DNA of 64,000 nt from Providencia vermicola (GTDB lineage: Bacteria > Pseudomonadota > Gammaproteobacteria > Enterobacterales > Enterobacteriaceae): positions 127,001 through 191,000 of the forward strand of contig NZ_CP048796.1 of the NCBI RefSeq assembly GCF_010748935.1, given 5' to 3'. Positions 26,318-35,161 of this stretch are shown one piece after another (positions within the stretch are counted from its first letter, which is position 1; every line of letters starts with the position of its first letter). Below the pieces are notes generated by a model, which was given only the letters and a program-made list of their open reading frames with translations, had not been told where the DNA came from and made no database searches. Position numbers and translations under genes: made by a program.

Positions 26318-26331
26318 TTCTATTCTCTTGA

Positions 26332-26805
26332 TTATAAAATAGTGCGGTTAAATACCTTATTGAAAAAACATTGAACATAAGAATATATCCCTTTCTTTTG
26401 AGGGTTGAACATTGAGCGATTAGCTTCTGATTTTGTGCCTGTATATAGGATACCAACCCTAGGTAGGGTCATGATTAAATTTTCATCAAGCTCTATTTTT
26501 TTAAATGATAAGCGAAGCTGTCTGACTAACTTATAATAGCTGCTTTCAGTCACAATCGTTCCGCGTTTTTCCCAAATCTCATACATAATTTCGCGCTTAC
26601 TACTGGTTTTATTCAGTAATAGTTTCAATAAGCATGACTCATTCTCTGAAAGATTAATCGTTTTCTTACCGCGAGAGAGCGTTCGCTTGAGAGGGTTGTA
26701 AACAACATATTCCGATAAAATAATAAGGGGTTCTTGCTCAATTTGATCTGTCTTATTCATATTATTTTTCCATATATATAATTTCATCGACAAGTTATTT
26801 GCCAT
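26332..26805 (-). CDS. Short winged-helix (OmpR/CadC/HilA-type) regulator
   Basis: Residues about 25-120 form an OmpR-type winged helix: LSEYVVYNPLKRTLSRGKKTINLSENE is the N-terminal sheet, then helices leading to YKLVRQLRLSFKK, and LPRVGILYTG is the wing. At 157 residues it lacks a receiver domain, a membrane segment, and the long C-terminal part of HilA. Its place beside the prg/org-like operon and ahead of the lipoprotein suggests control of the T3SS. The start could be an internal ATG at about 26760 with a better ribosome site. It could be a HilA-like regulator reduced to its DNA-binding domain. Confidence 0.75.
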   Translation of the reverse strand: MANNLSMKLYIWKNNMNKTDQIEQEPLIILSEYVVYNPLKRTLSRGKKTINLSENESCLLKLLLNKTSSKREIMYEIWEKRGTIVTESSYYKLVRQLRLSFKKIELDENLIMTLPRVGILYTGTKSEANRSMFNPQKKGIYSYVQCFFNKVFNRTIL

Positions 26806-27104
26806 ATCCTAACGTTCAAGATAGTGTGCCACAATATAAAAAAACGACACACAATAAGATTTTTATAAAAAAAAGACGATTTTTAATAAATCCAGATGAT
26901 TTTTTAGGATGGCTTAATTTATCGCTATGCGCTCAGTTATATATATCAATTTAGTATATTTATTTTTTATATTTTATTGAGCGGGGTGTTTGACTAAGAC
27001 TTAGCATGATAAGAAATATGCTAAGTCTATAAATTTCGAATAGGATTCTTATCAAATCTTTGTGAAGAAAGGAAAAAACGATAATATATTAAAAATACGA
27101 TAGA
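26806..27104. other. Gap between the org-like genes and the winged-helix gene
   Basis: Nothing coding is seen. A stem-loop lies at 26997-27028: AGACTTAGCAT pairs with ATGCTAAGTCT around a 10-base loop, just downstream of the orgC-like stop on the minus strand. It is followed by AT-rich sequence that should hold the promoter of the winged-helix gene. Confidence 0.55.
26997..27028 (-). terminator. Stem-loop after the prg/org-like operon
   Basis: Perfect 11-bp arms AGACTTAGCAT and ATGCTAAGTCT lie about 80 bases past the last gene of the operon. There is no U-run, so this is a probable 3' end or processing hairpin. Confidence 0.45.
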
Positions 27105-27599
27105 TTAGACGAATGAAAGCTCATCATCACCATCATCTTCTAGTTTGTTATGGCCTATCTGATTATTCATTTGTTCTGTCAGTGGTTGGAGCATAAATTT
27201 TACCGCATTAACACGATAAAATGCGTGATTGAACGTTTTCTTGAGTAATTCTTGATTATCAAAGGTATCGGGCTTTCCGAGTAATTGTATGGCGCCAGCA
27301 ATAAACCTTTTTTTTTCTTCAGAAGAGAGTCTATTGAGTTTTTTACAAAGCGCTAAGAAGTTTGTTTTATGATCTTCCGAGTTTTTAATATCTTTTGGAT
27401 CACTGACTCTCAATGTTGTAAAAAATGTTTTAATATTTTCAATCTCTTGAGTCGTTAGCTTAAGCTGCTTGGTATTTTCGATTGTTTTAGCTTGCCATGT
27501 ATTTTTGACTTTATTGACTAACGTTGAGCTGTCGTGATTTGTGGGTAGTGTATGCTCTGATGGTGTTTTTAAATGATTATTTTTTAGCGGCGTAATCAT
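27105..27599 (-). CDS. orgC: OrgC-like T3SS protein
   Basis: This 164-residue soluble protein starts with an AAGGAG site and overlaps the orgB-like gene by 23 bases. There is no signal peptide or membrane segment, and the charged C-terminus ends EDDGDDELSFV. Its place directly after orgA-orgB equivalents matches orgC of Salmonella SPI-1, a secreted protein reported to help needle assembly. I recognise it by position and size more than by sequence. Confidence 0.6.
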   Translation of the reverse strand: MITPLKNNHLKTPSEHTLPTNHDSSTLVNKVKNTWQAKTIENTKQLKLTTQEIENIKTFFTTLRVSDPKDIKNSEDHKTNFLALCKKLNRLSSEEKKRFIAGAIQLLGKPDTFDNQELLKKTFNHAFYRVNAVKFMLQPLTEQMNNQIGHNKLEDDGDDELSFV

Positions 27600-28227
27600 T
27601 GGTTTCTCCTTGATTAAGGTTATTCCTCATCGTTTGGTAGGCTATTTTTCGTTCTGCTAATACTTGACAGCGGCTTGGAATCGATAATAGTTGTGGTAAT
27701 AGATGTTTTACGGCGATAGAAGGCGAAAAATGAATAATTTCATTGCCTATTTCTAAGGCGATATCCTCATTTTGACTTGGTATAAATTTAATATGAGCGT
27801 TTTTTTGAGGGGAGTTCTCTTGTAATGAACTCGGTAAATACAAAATAGCGGGTTCCATATTCGATTGTTGAATGAAATGTTCAGCAATGATTGTTTGTAA
27901 TAGTTTATCGTGGAAAAATTCAGAGAGTTGATGTAAAAGTTGTTCTTTACTTTGACTTAATTGTTGCTGAAAGCGTTTCTCGCTCATCTCAATACTTTCA
28001 ATCATATTCGAGAGTAACTGTTTTAATCCATCTTGATAACCTTGTTGATAAGCAACATGACGGATATGCTCTATTTCTTGCTGAGCTTTCTGATAGTTTT
28101 CGGTTACTTGCTTGTGAGCTTGTTTTGTTATGTGTTTTGCATAGCGAAAGGCACTAATTGTATTATGTTTTATGAGTACTTTTTCTCTTGCGGTTTGTTG
28201 AATATCAGGCTGCATTTTTTCGGACAT
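27577..28227 (-). CDS. orgB: T3SS stator SctL (OrgB-like)
   Basis: This protein of about 216 residues has an N-terminal coiled-coil of FliH/SctL type (residues about 25-100, rich in Q/E/K: AHKQVTENYQKAQQEIEHIRHVAYQQGYQDG). A C-terminal globular part follows that would bind the ATPase. SctL links the InvC ATPase to the cytosolic sorting platform. It overlaps orgA-like upstream and orgC-like downstream, so translation is coupled. The frame is open six codons further (28245), but ATG 28227 gives a more usual overlap. Confidence 0.8.
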   Translation of the reverse strand: MSEKMQPDIQQTAREKVLIKHNTISAFRYAKHITKQAHKQVTENYQKAQQEIEHIRHVAYQQGYQDGLKQLLSNMIESIEMSEKRFQQQLSQSKEQLLHQLSEFFHDKLLQTIIAEHFIQQSNMEPAILYLPSSLQENSPQKNAHIKFIPSQNEDIALEIGNEIIHFSPSIAVKHLLPQLLSIPSRCQVLAERKIAYQTMRNNLNQGETNDYAAKK

Positions 28228-28759
28228 AGTGACAAGTCTCTTCAATAATATTCCAAGGTAATATTGCTTTTACGGCGGAAGGGATGAGTTGGCGCGTTTT
28301 ATAGCTAAACATATGTTTTAACCTGTCGGTATATACTGCACCGAATGGAATTAATTGAGCAAAAAGTTGTTCTGCTCCGAGAGCCAGTAGTCTCTGTGGT
28401 GAGGGAATATTTACTCCACTCACTTGCCAAAGCGGGTTAGCAAACTGTTGGCGTAAATCTGAGTAAACGGTGAGTTTTCCCCACCAAGGAAGCTCTTCCT
28501 TATAGAGAATTGTGCCTAATCCAAGCGCAACCTTCGGGAGGTTCGCCCATTCTTGTAAGAGAATATTTGGCAATATCATCGTGGTACGATCCGGCCAAGG
28601 CATCGGGTATTGTCGAATTAATCGATGGTTATGTATTTTCTTTAATATTGGAGGCAATTTATGGTAATGAATATTACTATATTCAGGATGAAAATAGCTT
28701 CCTGGCGCTAAGAAAATATCCGTTTTTAAAAGCAATGATATATTACTCTCCGACGCCAT
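28205..28759 (-). CDS. orgA: T3SS sorting-platform adaptor SctK (OrgA-like)
   Basis: This 184-residue cytosolic protein has the low-similarity but typical OrgA/MxiK layout, with a conserved-looking W/P-rich part (RQYPMPWPDRTTMILPNILLQEW). SctK joins the ring protein PrgH to the SctQ-SctL pods. It overlaps the prgK-like gene by 17 bases and the orgB-like gene by over 20. The call rests on gene order together with length (Salmonella OrgA is about 199 residues). Confidence 0.75.
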   Translation of the reverse strand: MASESNISLLLKTDIFLAPGSYFHPEYSNIHYHKLPPILKKIHNHRLIRQYPMPWPDRTTMILPNILLQEWANLPKVALGLGTILYKEELPWWGKLTVYSDLRQQFANPLWQVSGVNIPSPQRLLALGAEQLFAQLIPFGAVYTDRLKHMFSYKTRQLIPSAVKAILPWNIIEETCHYVRKNAA

Positions 28760-29501
28760 GGGTTTTTACCTCAGTCATATTATTTGTATCTGCCTTAGTC
28801 TTGAAAAATGGCTGCCGACGCCAAACAAATATTAATAAACCAATCACCATGATGACTGACAAGGAAATGACCGTAACCCAAACTGGATTCAACAGAGTTT
28901 TAGGTTGATGGCGTGTTTGATGTTGCAGTGGTGGTCGTTTAACGACGACAACAGACACATTGTCATAGCTGGTTTCTGCGAAACTATTGGTTAGGAATAA
29001 TTTGATTTTATTCATCATGAGTTTGGGGTCTTCATTACCTGAATAGGTCACCAGACTGGATACTTTTTGTATTTGTTTTGTGGCGCTATTGCTGCTTAGA
29101 GGATAGCTAACATGTACTCTTGCATTGACAATATCAGGGATGGTTAATAATGATTGCTCTAAACGTTGTTCTATTAATGATAATAGTCGGGTTCTCTCTG
29201 CTTGTGGTGACGCCACTAAAGAATCTCCAGGAAAAGCTTGGATAATCTCAATGGGATCTTTGGATGGCAAATGATATTGTCGTAACAAATCAACGGCGAT
29301 AACAAAGTCATTAGGCGCGATTCTAATTGAGTCTCCTTGCTTATTATCTTGTTTACGTGAAGCATCAACGCCGTGTTCTTGTAACACAGCGAGGACTTCG
29401 TTACTTTGTCGCTGGCTAAGGTGGCTGAGTAATAATTGATCATCACAACCGACCAAGAATCCAATCATGCCAACCAAGAGCAGTTTTTTGACTATATTCA
29501 T
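28743..29501 (-). CDS. prgK: T3SS inner-ring lipoprotein SctJ (PrgK-like)
   Basis: This 252-residue lipoprotein has lipobox LVGC (Cys 19). The YscJ/FliF ring-building domain covers residues about 20-190 (VLAVLQEHGVDASRKQDNKQGDSIRIAPND and RVHVSYPLSS), followed by a C-terminal membrane helix (about 205-225, VWVTVISLSVIMVIGLLIFVW) and a cytosolic tail. It forms the inner of the two inner-membrane rings with PrgH. Length equals Salmonella PrgK. It starts three bases after the rod gene ends. Confidence 0.92.
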   Translation of the reverse strand: MNIVKKLLLVGMIGFLVGCDDQLLLSHLSQRQSNEVLAVLQEHGVDASRKQDNKQGDSIRIAPNDFVIAVDLLRQYHLPSKDPIEIIQAFPGDSLVASPQAERTRLLSLIEQRLEQSLLTIPDIVNARVHVSYPLSSNSATKQIQKVSSLVTYSGNEDPKLMMNKIKLFLTNSFAETSYDNVSVVVVKRPPLQHQTRHQPKTLLNPVWVTVISLSVIMVIGLLIFVWRRQPFFKTKADTNNMTEVKTHGVGE

Positions 29502-29504
29502 GGC

Positions 29505-29798
29505 TTATTGGGCTTTTAATAATGTATCAATGGCATTGGTTGCTTTGTGGGTGAGTGTGGAGACAAAATTGAGCTCTAATGCATATTGTCCAATGGCATC
29601 CTGCATTTTCAACATCTCCACGGGATTGCTGACATCTAGACTATTTCCCTGAATAATCAGTTGCTGCTTTTTATTTTTTACCTCAACAGAATATTGTGCA
29701 TATAACTCTTTCACTTTATCTTCAAGTGATTGGCTTGAAGTATTGTCTGAAATGTTATCTGGTGTTGGTGGTAACATAGTATGGTTGGTGATTTGCAT
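29505..29798 (-). CDS. prgJ: T3SS inner-rod subunit SctI (PrgJ-like)
   Basis: This 97-residue protein starts at an ATG with AGGA upstream. The frame is open ten codons further, without need. The C-terminal half has the helical pattern of PrgJ/MxiI (NPVEMLKMQDAIGQYALELNFVSTLTHKATNAIDTLLKAQ). The rod connects the export gate to the needle. It lies between the needle and ring genes, as in Salmonella. Confidence 0.88.
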   Translation of the reverse strand: MQITNHTMLPPTPDNISDNTSSQSLEDKVKELYAQYSVEVKNKKQQLIIQGNSLDVSNPVEMLKMQDAIGQYALELNFVSTLTHKATNAIDTLLKAQ

Positions 29799-29852
29799 GA
29801 TATTAGTTCCTAAAAAGTAGAGCATCACTTAACTGATGCTCTTCGATATAAA

Positions 29853-30182
29853 TTAAATATTACGAATAATCGCTGAGGCTGTATCTTTAATAGATTTCAT
29901 TAAGCTACTTTGTAATTGACGTGCCATATTATAGTTACCGCTTAAAGCCGTAATTTTTCCGAGTACTAATGGGTTATCGACTTCTAATTTTTCACTTTTA
30001 CCATCAAGCATATTTTTTAATTCGTCAGCTAATTCCTTAGCGCGAATACTGACATTCGCACTACTGCGATACATCATCCCCCAGTTATGATCACCTTTAA
30101 CTGGTGTTTCAAACGCGGATGAATCCCAATTACCGGTGGCACTATTAATACCTAAAATATCTGATGTAGATCCATCTGACAT
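29853..30182 (-). CDS. prgI: T3SS needle subunit SctF (PrgI-like), N-terminally extended
   Basis: This 109-residue protein has C-terminal residues about 60-109 (VDNPLVLGKITALSGNYNMARQLQSSLMKSIKDTASAIIRNI) that match the second helix and tail of PrgI/MxiH needle proteins. Those are usually 80-83 residues, so this one carries about 25 extra residues at the N-terminus (SDGSTSDILGINSATGNWD and on). The ATG has GAGG at good spacing, so the extension is probably translated. It lies between the prgH- and prgJ-like genes. Confidence 0.88.
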   Translation of the reverse strand: MSDGSTSDILGINSATGNWDSSAFETPVKGDHNWGMMYRSSANVSIRAKELADELKNMLDGKSEKLEVDNPLVLGKITALSGNYNMARQLQSSLMKSIKDTASAIIRNI

Positions 30183-30193
30183 ATATCACCTCA

Positions 30194-31390
30194 TTAGTTA
30201 AGAGTATTTGAATTAAACGACCAATGGTTATGACCTAAAATAATGAAGCCTTGATCGTTACGGATAAATGATTTTCCTGCTAACTGATTAGTCGCCAAAG
30301 ATACTGAAAACTGAATATACTTATTTCCCCATTTATGAGAAAAACGTTCAGCTAGCTGAACAATTGAAGACGTTTGCTTATCATTAAGATTTCCCTGAAT
30401 AATAAAAATAACGTGATTATCTTTATTTATTTTTTTCCATGGAACGTTACTTTCAGTCAAACCAAGTTCAGCTATCTGGATTAATGCTTTTGACTCTATT
30501 TCTATCACCTTACTATCGGTATAACAGGCAAGATGGCTTTTTATTATATTATCAATAATTTTCCTATCTTTAGATAAGGCTTGTTCTTTGATTATACGTA
30601 TAACGGGTTGGCAAGGATTGGATAAATCTACTTTTAAAAGGTTAGGTATATAATCATAAATGTGGTTTTCAATCTCACTTTCAAGATCATTGATTTTTTT
30701 TATGTGATATTTATCAGCATAATTTTCTTTATTTAAACGCTGTACACTCCAATCGGCATCACGCTGTGTTTGTACGAGAATTAATGCATCCCCTTGTCCA
30801 TCTCGAGTGGCGATGATGGGGTAATGGCTATCTTGTAGTATGTTTTCTAGCATATTTATTTTTTTTTCTGAATTATTTGTAGGGTATAGATAAATACCCA
30901 CAAAAGAAATAAACAATAGAAAAGTACAGATAAAAATGGTTTTGCGTTTTTCAGTCAGAGACGTTAAGTTATTTTTTTTATCATCACAAAACGCGCTATG
31001 CGGTATACTTTCTTCTATATCGGTTAATTTCCATGGCATATCAAGTGCTTTAAAAGCAATCGGGAATATATCAGCAAGCATTAATTCTTGATAAACAATG
31101 GGAATAGTAAATGATTTAATCCCATCATTAATATTCAGGCTAAATATTTTTTCTTGTATGTTATCACTGCTGTTTGTTGGGTCTTGTTCTGTCACGACAG
31201 CGAGTTCATAATGCTCGGCAGCACTAGGAATATAATAGGTGGTAAAGCCATTATCATCGACTTCTGCTCTGTATTGAATATTGGGGTCGATAACAATAAG
31301 ATGAGCATCTGCTGTTAATACCAACTCATGCCCACTCATAGGGCCGCTAGCAATTTTCATTATACAAGCGCGGCTATTTGTATCTGTCAT
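30194..31390 (-). CDS. prgH: T3SS outer inner-membrane ring protein SctD (PrgH-like)
   Basis: This 398-residue protein is close to Salmonella PrgH (392). It has an N-terminal FHA-like cytosolic domain (about 1-140), one membrane helix (about 151-172, TIFICTFLLFISFVGIYLY), and a periplasmic domain with three small ring-building modules. It is the first gene of the leftward structural operon and diverges from the AraC-type regulator gene across 197 bases. It forms the basal body ring with PrgK and anchors SctK. Confidence 0.88.
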   Translation of the reverse strand: MTDTNSRACIMKIASGPMSGHELVLTADAHLIVIDPNIQYRAEVDDNGFTTYYIPSAAEHYELAVVTEQDPTNSSDNIQEKIFSLNINDGIKSFTIPIVYQELMLADIFPIAFKALDMPWKLTDIEESIPHSAFCDDKKNNLTSLTEKRKTIFICTFLLFISFVGIYLYPTNNSEKKINMLENILQDSHYPIIATRDGQGDALILVQTQRDADWSVQRLNKENYADKYHIKKINDLESEIENHIYDYIPNLLKVDLSNPCQPVIRIIKEQALSKDRKIIDNIIKSHLACYTDSKVIEIESKALIQIAELGLTESNVPWKKINKDNHVIFIIQGNLNDKQTSSIVQLAERFSHKWGNKYIQFSVSLATNQLAGKSFIRNDQGFIILGHNHWSFNSNTLN

Positions 31391-31587
31391 AAAATGAATT
31401 CCACGGATAAGAAATTAGTATCAGTAAAAAGTATTACTTCATTTTTGTCAGTAGAATTTATCTTAATCATTCTGACTGATTGATTTGTTTATTAGGTATG
31501 AGTTATTCCGGAATATTCCCTTGTATAAAAAGTGCATTTTCTTCAATTTAGCTATATCGAATCTTTTTAAATAAAAGTATAAGCATC
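31391..31587. promoter_or_regulatory. Divergent T3SS promoter region with a 12-bp palindrome
   Basis: This single region serves both T3SS arms. Near its middle, TATTCCGGAATA (31504-31515) is a perfect palindrome with a GC-rich core in AT-rich surroundings, a likely regulator site. No HilD/HilA-type box can be named with confidence. Confidence 0.5.
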
Positions 31588-32367
31588 ATGATTGATACGA
31601 ACATTGCTGCACTACTCGAAAATAAAGAGTGTTGTTTTTCTTTGCAGGATAAGTTGGTTTTGGCTGTTCCTCATTCAGCTGAAATGGGGATAAGTTTCAA
31701 TTCATCGTATTCAGGGAAGAGAATTAATATTGAAGAGCAGTCTTTATTTGTTTGTTCGCAATTAGAGTTCGATTCTATTATTAGCAGAAAAGATTGGTTA
31801 ATTTATTCATTAGAGCTTTCAGAGGTAGTGGAGATCCTTGCTGTTATTGATTCTGCTATGAAGCAATCATTTCTCTTAGAAAAGGAAATGATGGAACCGG
31901 GGAGCAAAAATAGTGATGTTATCTATATTTCTAATGATTATATTTATGATCTTACAATCAAAGATATTGTTATTGGCTTAATTATTCAGCAACAGCCTGA
32001 ATTCAATTTATGGTGCAACATATTAAGGCGTTATGAAGCATACGGCATTATGCGATTTTTACTTTCCGCCGCCGAAAAAGATAAAAATGCCAATATTAAT
32101 CAATTGTGTAAACAGTATGGCATATCGGCCTCTTATTTTAGGCAACTGTATCGAGAAAACTTTAATAAAACAGCAAAAAGAAAAATTATGAGTGTTCGTA
32201 TGGCCTCAGCCATCTTAAAGCTTATTGAAAGTGATAATTCTATATTAGATATCGGCCTTGAAGCAGGTTATTGCTCAGCCTCTCATTTTACGAATGATAT
32301 AAAAAAAGAATTAGGGTTAACCCCTTCAGATATTAGGCATCTTGGAGTGAAACTATATGAAAAGTAA
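31588..32367 (+). CDS. invF: AraC-family T3SS regulator (InvF-like)
   Basis: This 259-residue protein has a poorly conserved N-terminal domain and a C-terminal AraC double helix-turn-helix (about 165-255: NINQLCKQYGISASYFRQLYRENFNK and SILDIGLEAGYCSASHFTNDIKKELGLTPSDIR). In Salmonella, InvF needs the chaperone SicA as partner to activate effector promoters. A sicA-like gene is present downstream. The coding end overlaps the secretin start by 11 bases, exactly the invF-invG arrangement. Confidence 0.88.
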   Translation: MIDTNIAALLENKECCFSLQDKLVLAVPHSAEMGISFNSSYSGKRINIEEQSLFVCSQLEFDSIISRKDWLIYSLELSEVVEILAVIDSAMKQSFLLEKEMMEPGSKNSDVIYISNDYIYDLTIKDIVIGLIIQQQPEFNLWCNILRRYEAYGIMRFLLSAAEKDKNANINQLCKQYGISASYFRQLYRENFNKTAKRKIMSVRMASAILKLIESDNSILDIGLEAGYCSASHFTNDIKKELGLTPSDIRHLGVKLYEK

Positions 32368-34054
32368 AAGAAGTGGGATGATATTAGTATCGCTACTTTT
32401 ACTCAGTGTAAATGTTTTTTCAGCGCAAACTGAAATTATCATGGCTGAACCTGTTCAGCAGGAGATGAATCAAGAAACGTTTGTTGCAAATAATATTATG
32501 GTCGGCAAAGTTTTTGATGCTATAGCTGAGCGACTTAATAAACCGATTATTCTTAGCAAACTCGCGGCACAAAAGCGGATAACGGGTAATTTTAATTTGG
32601 CACATGCTGATGAGATGTTTAAGGCGTTAACGCGCCGTATCGCATTGGTTTGGTATGATGATGGTGCCGCTATTTATGTTTACGATAATAGCGAGATGCG
32701 TAGTGCTATTATTCCTATGAATAATGCCAGTAGTCATCAAGTTCTCAATTATATTAAAAAAAATGGTATCTATGACCAGCGCTTTCCTGTTCGTACTCAA
32801 GGAGGAAACAGCTTATTGTTTGTTTCTGGCCCTCCTTTATATGTTGAATTGATACAAGCCGCGACAGCCTATCTTGATGAGCAAGTAAAACAAGAAGCTC
32901 TTTCGGGTGGGGAGCTTGCCGTTATTGCGGTCAAATATGCTTCGGTGACAGATAGAACTTATTCATTACGCGGTAATAATATTACTGTTCCAGGTATGTT
33001 ATCAGTCATCAGTGAATTATTTAAAAATACCCCTGTAGGGACTGTACCAACGCAAAAAATTGCATCGGCACCAAAAGATAACATAGGAGATGACATTGAT
33101 GCCTTGATGGATGCGCCGATTGGTGAGGCTGTAGAGCCCATGCCTGCATTCAATGGTACTCGTAATCCATCTAATGTTCCTTTTTCATTAGTGGCACATC
33201 CAGATAGTAACAGTTTAATTGTTAAAGGTTCCCCTGAACAAATTCGTTATGTTCGCCAATTAGTCAGGACATTAGATACTCGGCGCCGACAAGTTGAATT
33301 GTCGTTGTGGATCATTGATATCACACGTAGTGAATTAGATAACTTAGGTGTTAATTGGGAAGTTGGCACCATTAATACCGGTAACAGTTCGTTTTCTTTT
33401 AACCGCAGTACACTGTCTGATAGTACAGATTTCTTATTGCGTATTGATGCGCTAAGTAAAAGTGGCAATGGGCATATTGTGTCTCGCCCCGTGTTATTAA
33501 CTCAAGAAAATATTCCTGCTTTATTTGATAACAACACCAGTTTCTACGCTAAGTTACAGGGTGAACGTATCGCCACTTTAGAGCAAGTCACCTACGGCAC
33601 GATGGTCAGTGTGATGCCACGCATTTCAGCGGGTAACCATGTAGAAATGGAAGTGAATATTGAGGATGGTGCTGAAAAACAATCAAAAAATGGTGAAACG
33701 TCTAATGTTGAAGGGCTCCCTTCGGTCAATCGAACAACGATTAATACCGTTGCTCGTATCGCTCAAAACAGTAGTTTATTGATAGGCGGATATACTCGAG
33801 AACAGATTGTAGAAAATGAAAGTCATATTCCTTTATTAGGCGATATCCCATTGGTTGGTCGTCTATTTAGCCATTCATCAATGAATAAACAAAAAATGGT
33901 ACGGCTATTCTTAATCCAACCTCGTTTGTTGGATGAAAATGAAGTATGGGATGGCCGACAATTTTCTGAAAACCTTCGCATCAAACAACATGACAAACAG
34001 TTACATAGCACCATCCAATTTTTAAAAACCTATATGGGGGAATCATGGCAATAG
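32357..34054 (+). CDS. invG: T3SS outer-membrane secretin SctC (InvG-like)
   Basis: This 565-residue precursor (InvG 562) has a signal peptide ending near VFSA (about 23). N-terminal periplasmic domains N0/N1/N3 follow (VGKVFDAIAERLNKPIILSKLAA; VPFSLVAHPDSNSLIVKGSPEQI). The secretin core from about residue 300 includes VSRPVLLTQENIPA and LLIGGYTREQIVENESHIPLLGDIPLVGRLF. It forms the outer ring. It would need a pilotin, and the lipoprotein at 25883-26317 is the only local candidate. It overlaps invF- and invE-like genes by 11 and 10 bases. Confidence 0.93.
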   Translation: MKSKRSGMILVSLLLLSVNVFSAQTEIIMAEPVQQEMNQETFVANNIMVGKVFDAIAERLNKPIILSKLAAQKRITGNFNLAHADEMFKALTRRIALVWYDDGAAIYVYDNSEMRSAIIPMNNASSHQVLNYIKKNGIYDQRFPVRTQGGNSLLFVSGPPLYVELIQAATAYLDEQVKQEALSGGELAVIAVKYASVTDRTYSLRGNNITVPGMLSVISELFKNTPVGTVPTQKIASAPKDNIGDDIDALMDAPIGEAVEPMPAFNGTRNPSNVPFSLVAHPDSNSLIVKGSPEQIRYVRQLVRTLDTRRRQVELSLWIIDITRSELDNLGVNWEVGTINTGNSSFSFNRSTLSDSTDFLLRIDALSKSGNGHIVSRPVLLTQENIPALFDNNTSFYAKLQGERIATLEQVTYGTMVSVMPRISAGNHVEMEVNIEDGAEKQSKNGETSNVEGLPSVNRTTINTVARIAQNSSLLIGGYTREQIVENESHIPLLGDIPLVGRLFSHSSMNKQKMVRLFLIQPRLLDENEVWDGRQFSENLRIKQHDKQLHSTIQFLKTYMGESWQ

Positions 34055-35157
34055 CGCCTTTGGGTGGTGGTGCCCGCATGTTAGGAGGGGCACAAGAAAA
34101 GAGTCGTTCATCCAAAACGGGTGATGATTCGGATGAGGTATTACGTGGGCAAGGGGTGATTGATAGCTCCGGAGAATATGCGTCGATGTCGATGTTAGCA
34201 GCGAGCCATGTAAAAAGAAGTAGTGGTAAGCAAGATGACACGGAAGATTGGATGCAGTTTGCTGAACGTATCCTTGATGAGAATGCGGATGAAACTATTT
34301 TAAATGTTGAGGGCATACTCAATCGTCAATTTATGACACCTAAAGAGTTAAAAGCATTTTTATTGCGTTTTTTCTCCGACCCCAGCGATTTATTAATGGC
34401 GTTGGCAGCATTAATTAATCGTGGAAAACTTAAGCAAGAGCAGCTTGAACAACTCAAAAAACTGGAAGAGCAACTTCACCAAGAAGATATCGATAGAAGT
34501 ACGCAAGCTGGCGTGAATATCGCCCTTATTGCAAAGGCTTTTGCGCAAAAAATAAAACAGTCGGCGGGAAACTTGCGTATGTTATACCGTGAGTTTTTGG
34601 CTTATGAAGGTCCTGTTGTTTATTTATATGAACAATGGGTGGAAGAGATGGAAAGCCAAGAACGTGAAAATATTATGCGTTATTTAAGTCGTGCATTGGC
34701 TTGTGATCTGCAAGCGCTTCCCTTAGGTGACATTAATATGGGTGAGTTCGGTAACTATTTTATTCGTGTAGGACGATTAAGAGAGTTACAGTCATTAGAC
34801 CATGTATTTATCCAACAATTTTTTCAATCAAATCTATTTAAGCACCATCGGCAATTTATTAACGAAAAATTTGAAAAAGAGCTTAGTAAATTATTTACGG
34901 CAGGTATTCGAAATCACACTAATTTCAATGAAGGTTTATTATTATTTATTTCTTCCCAGTTAAGCATGATGAGTACTGATTTGCGTGCTCGATTTTTGCA
35001 ATTATTAATTTTGGCATTTGCAACAATACCCGTTAGCGTCTTTCAATCATTGGAAGCGCGCGATGAATTAATAAATCAATTGAAAGATTGTATGCATTAT
35101 GTGATGGCACAAGAAGAATTAATGATGCGTAACTATTTTCAAAGGGAGGATTTTTAA
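34045..35157 (+). CDS. invE: T3SS gatekeeper SctW (InvE-like)
   Basis: This 370-residue cytosolic protein (InvE 372) has the helical HrpJ/YopN-MxiC layout. The N-terminal third is charged and flexible and probably binds chaperones. Later parts contain FAERILDENADETILNVEGILNRQF and the TyeA-like C-terminal region. It controls the switch from translocator to effector export. It overlaps the secretin gene and is followed four bases later by the export-gate gene. Confidence 0.87.
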   Translation: MAIAPLGGGARMLGGAQEKSRSSKTGDDSDEVLRGQGVIDSSGEYASMSMLAASHVKRSSGKQDDTEDWMQFAERILDENADETILNVEGILNRQFMTPKELKAFLLRFFSDPSDLLMALAALINRGKLKQEQLEQLKKLEEQLHQEDIDRSTQAGVNIALIAKAFAQKIKQSAGNLRMLYREFLAYEGPVVYLYEQWVEEMESQERENIMRYLSRALACDLQALPLGDINMGEFGNYFIRVGRLRELQSLDHVFIQQFFQSNLFKHHRQFINEKFEKELSKLFTAGIRNHTNFNEGLLLFISSQLSMMSTDLRARFLQLLILAFATIPVSVFQSLEARDELINQLKDCMHYVMAQEELMMRNYFQREDF

Positions 35158-35161
35158 TCAA

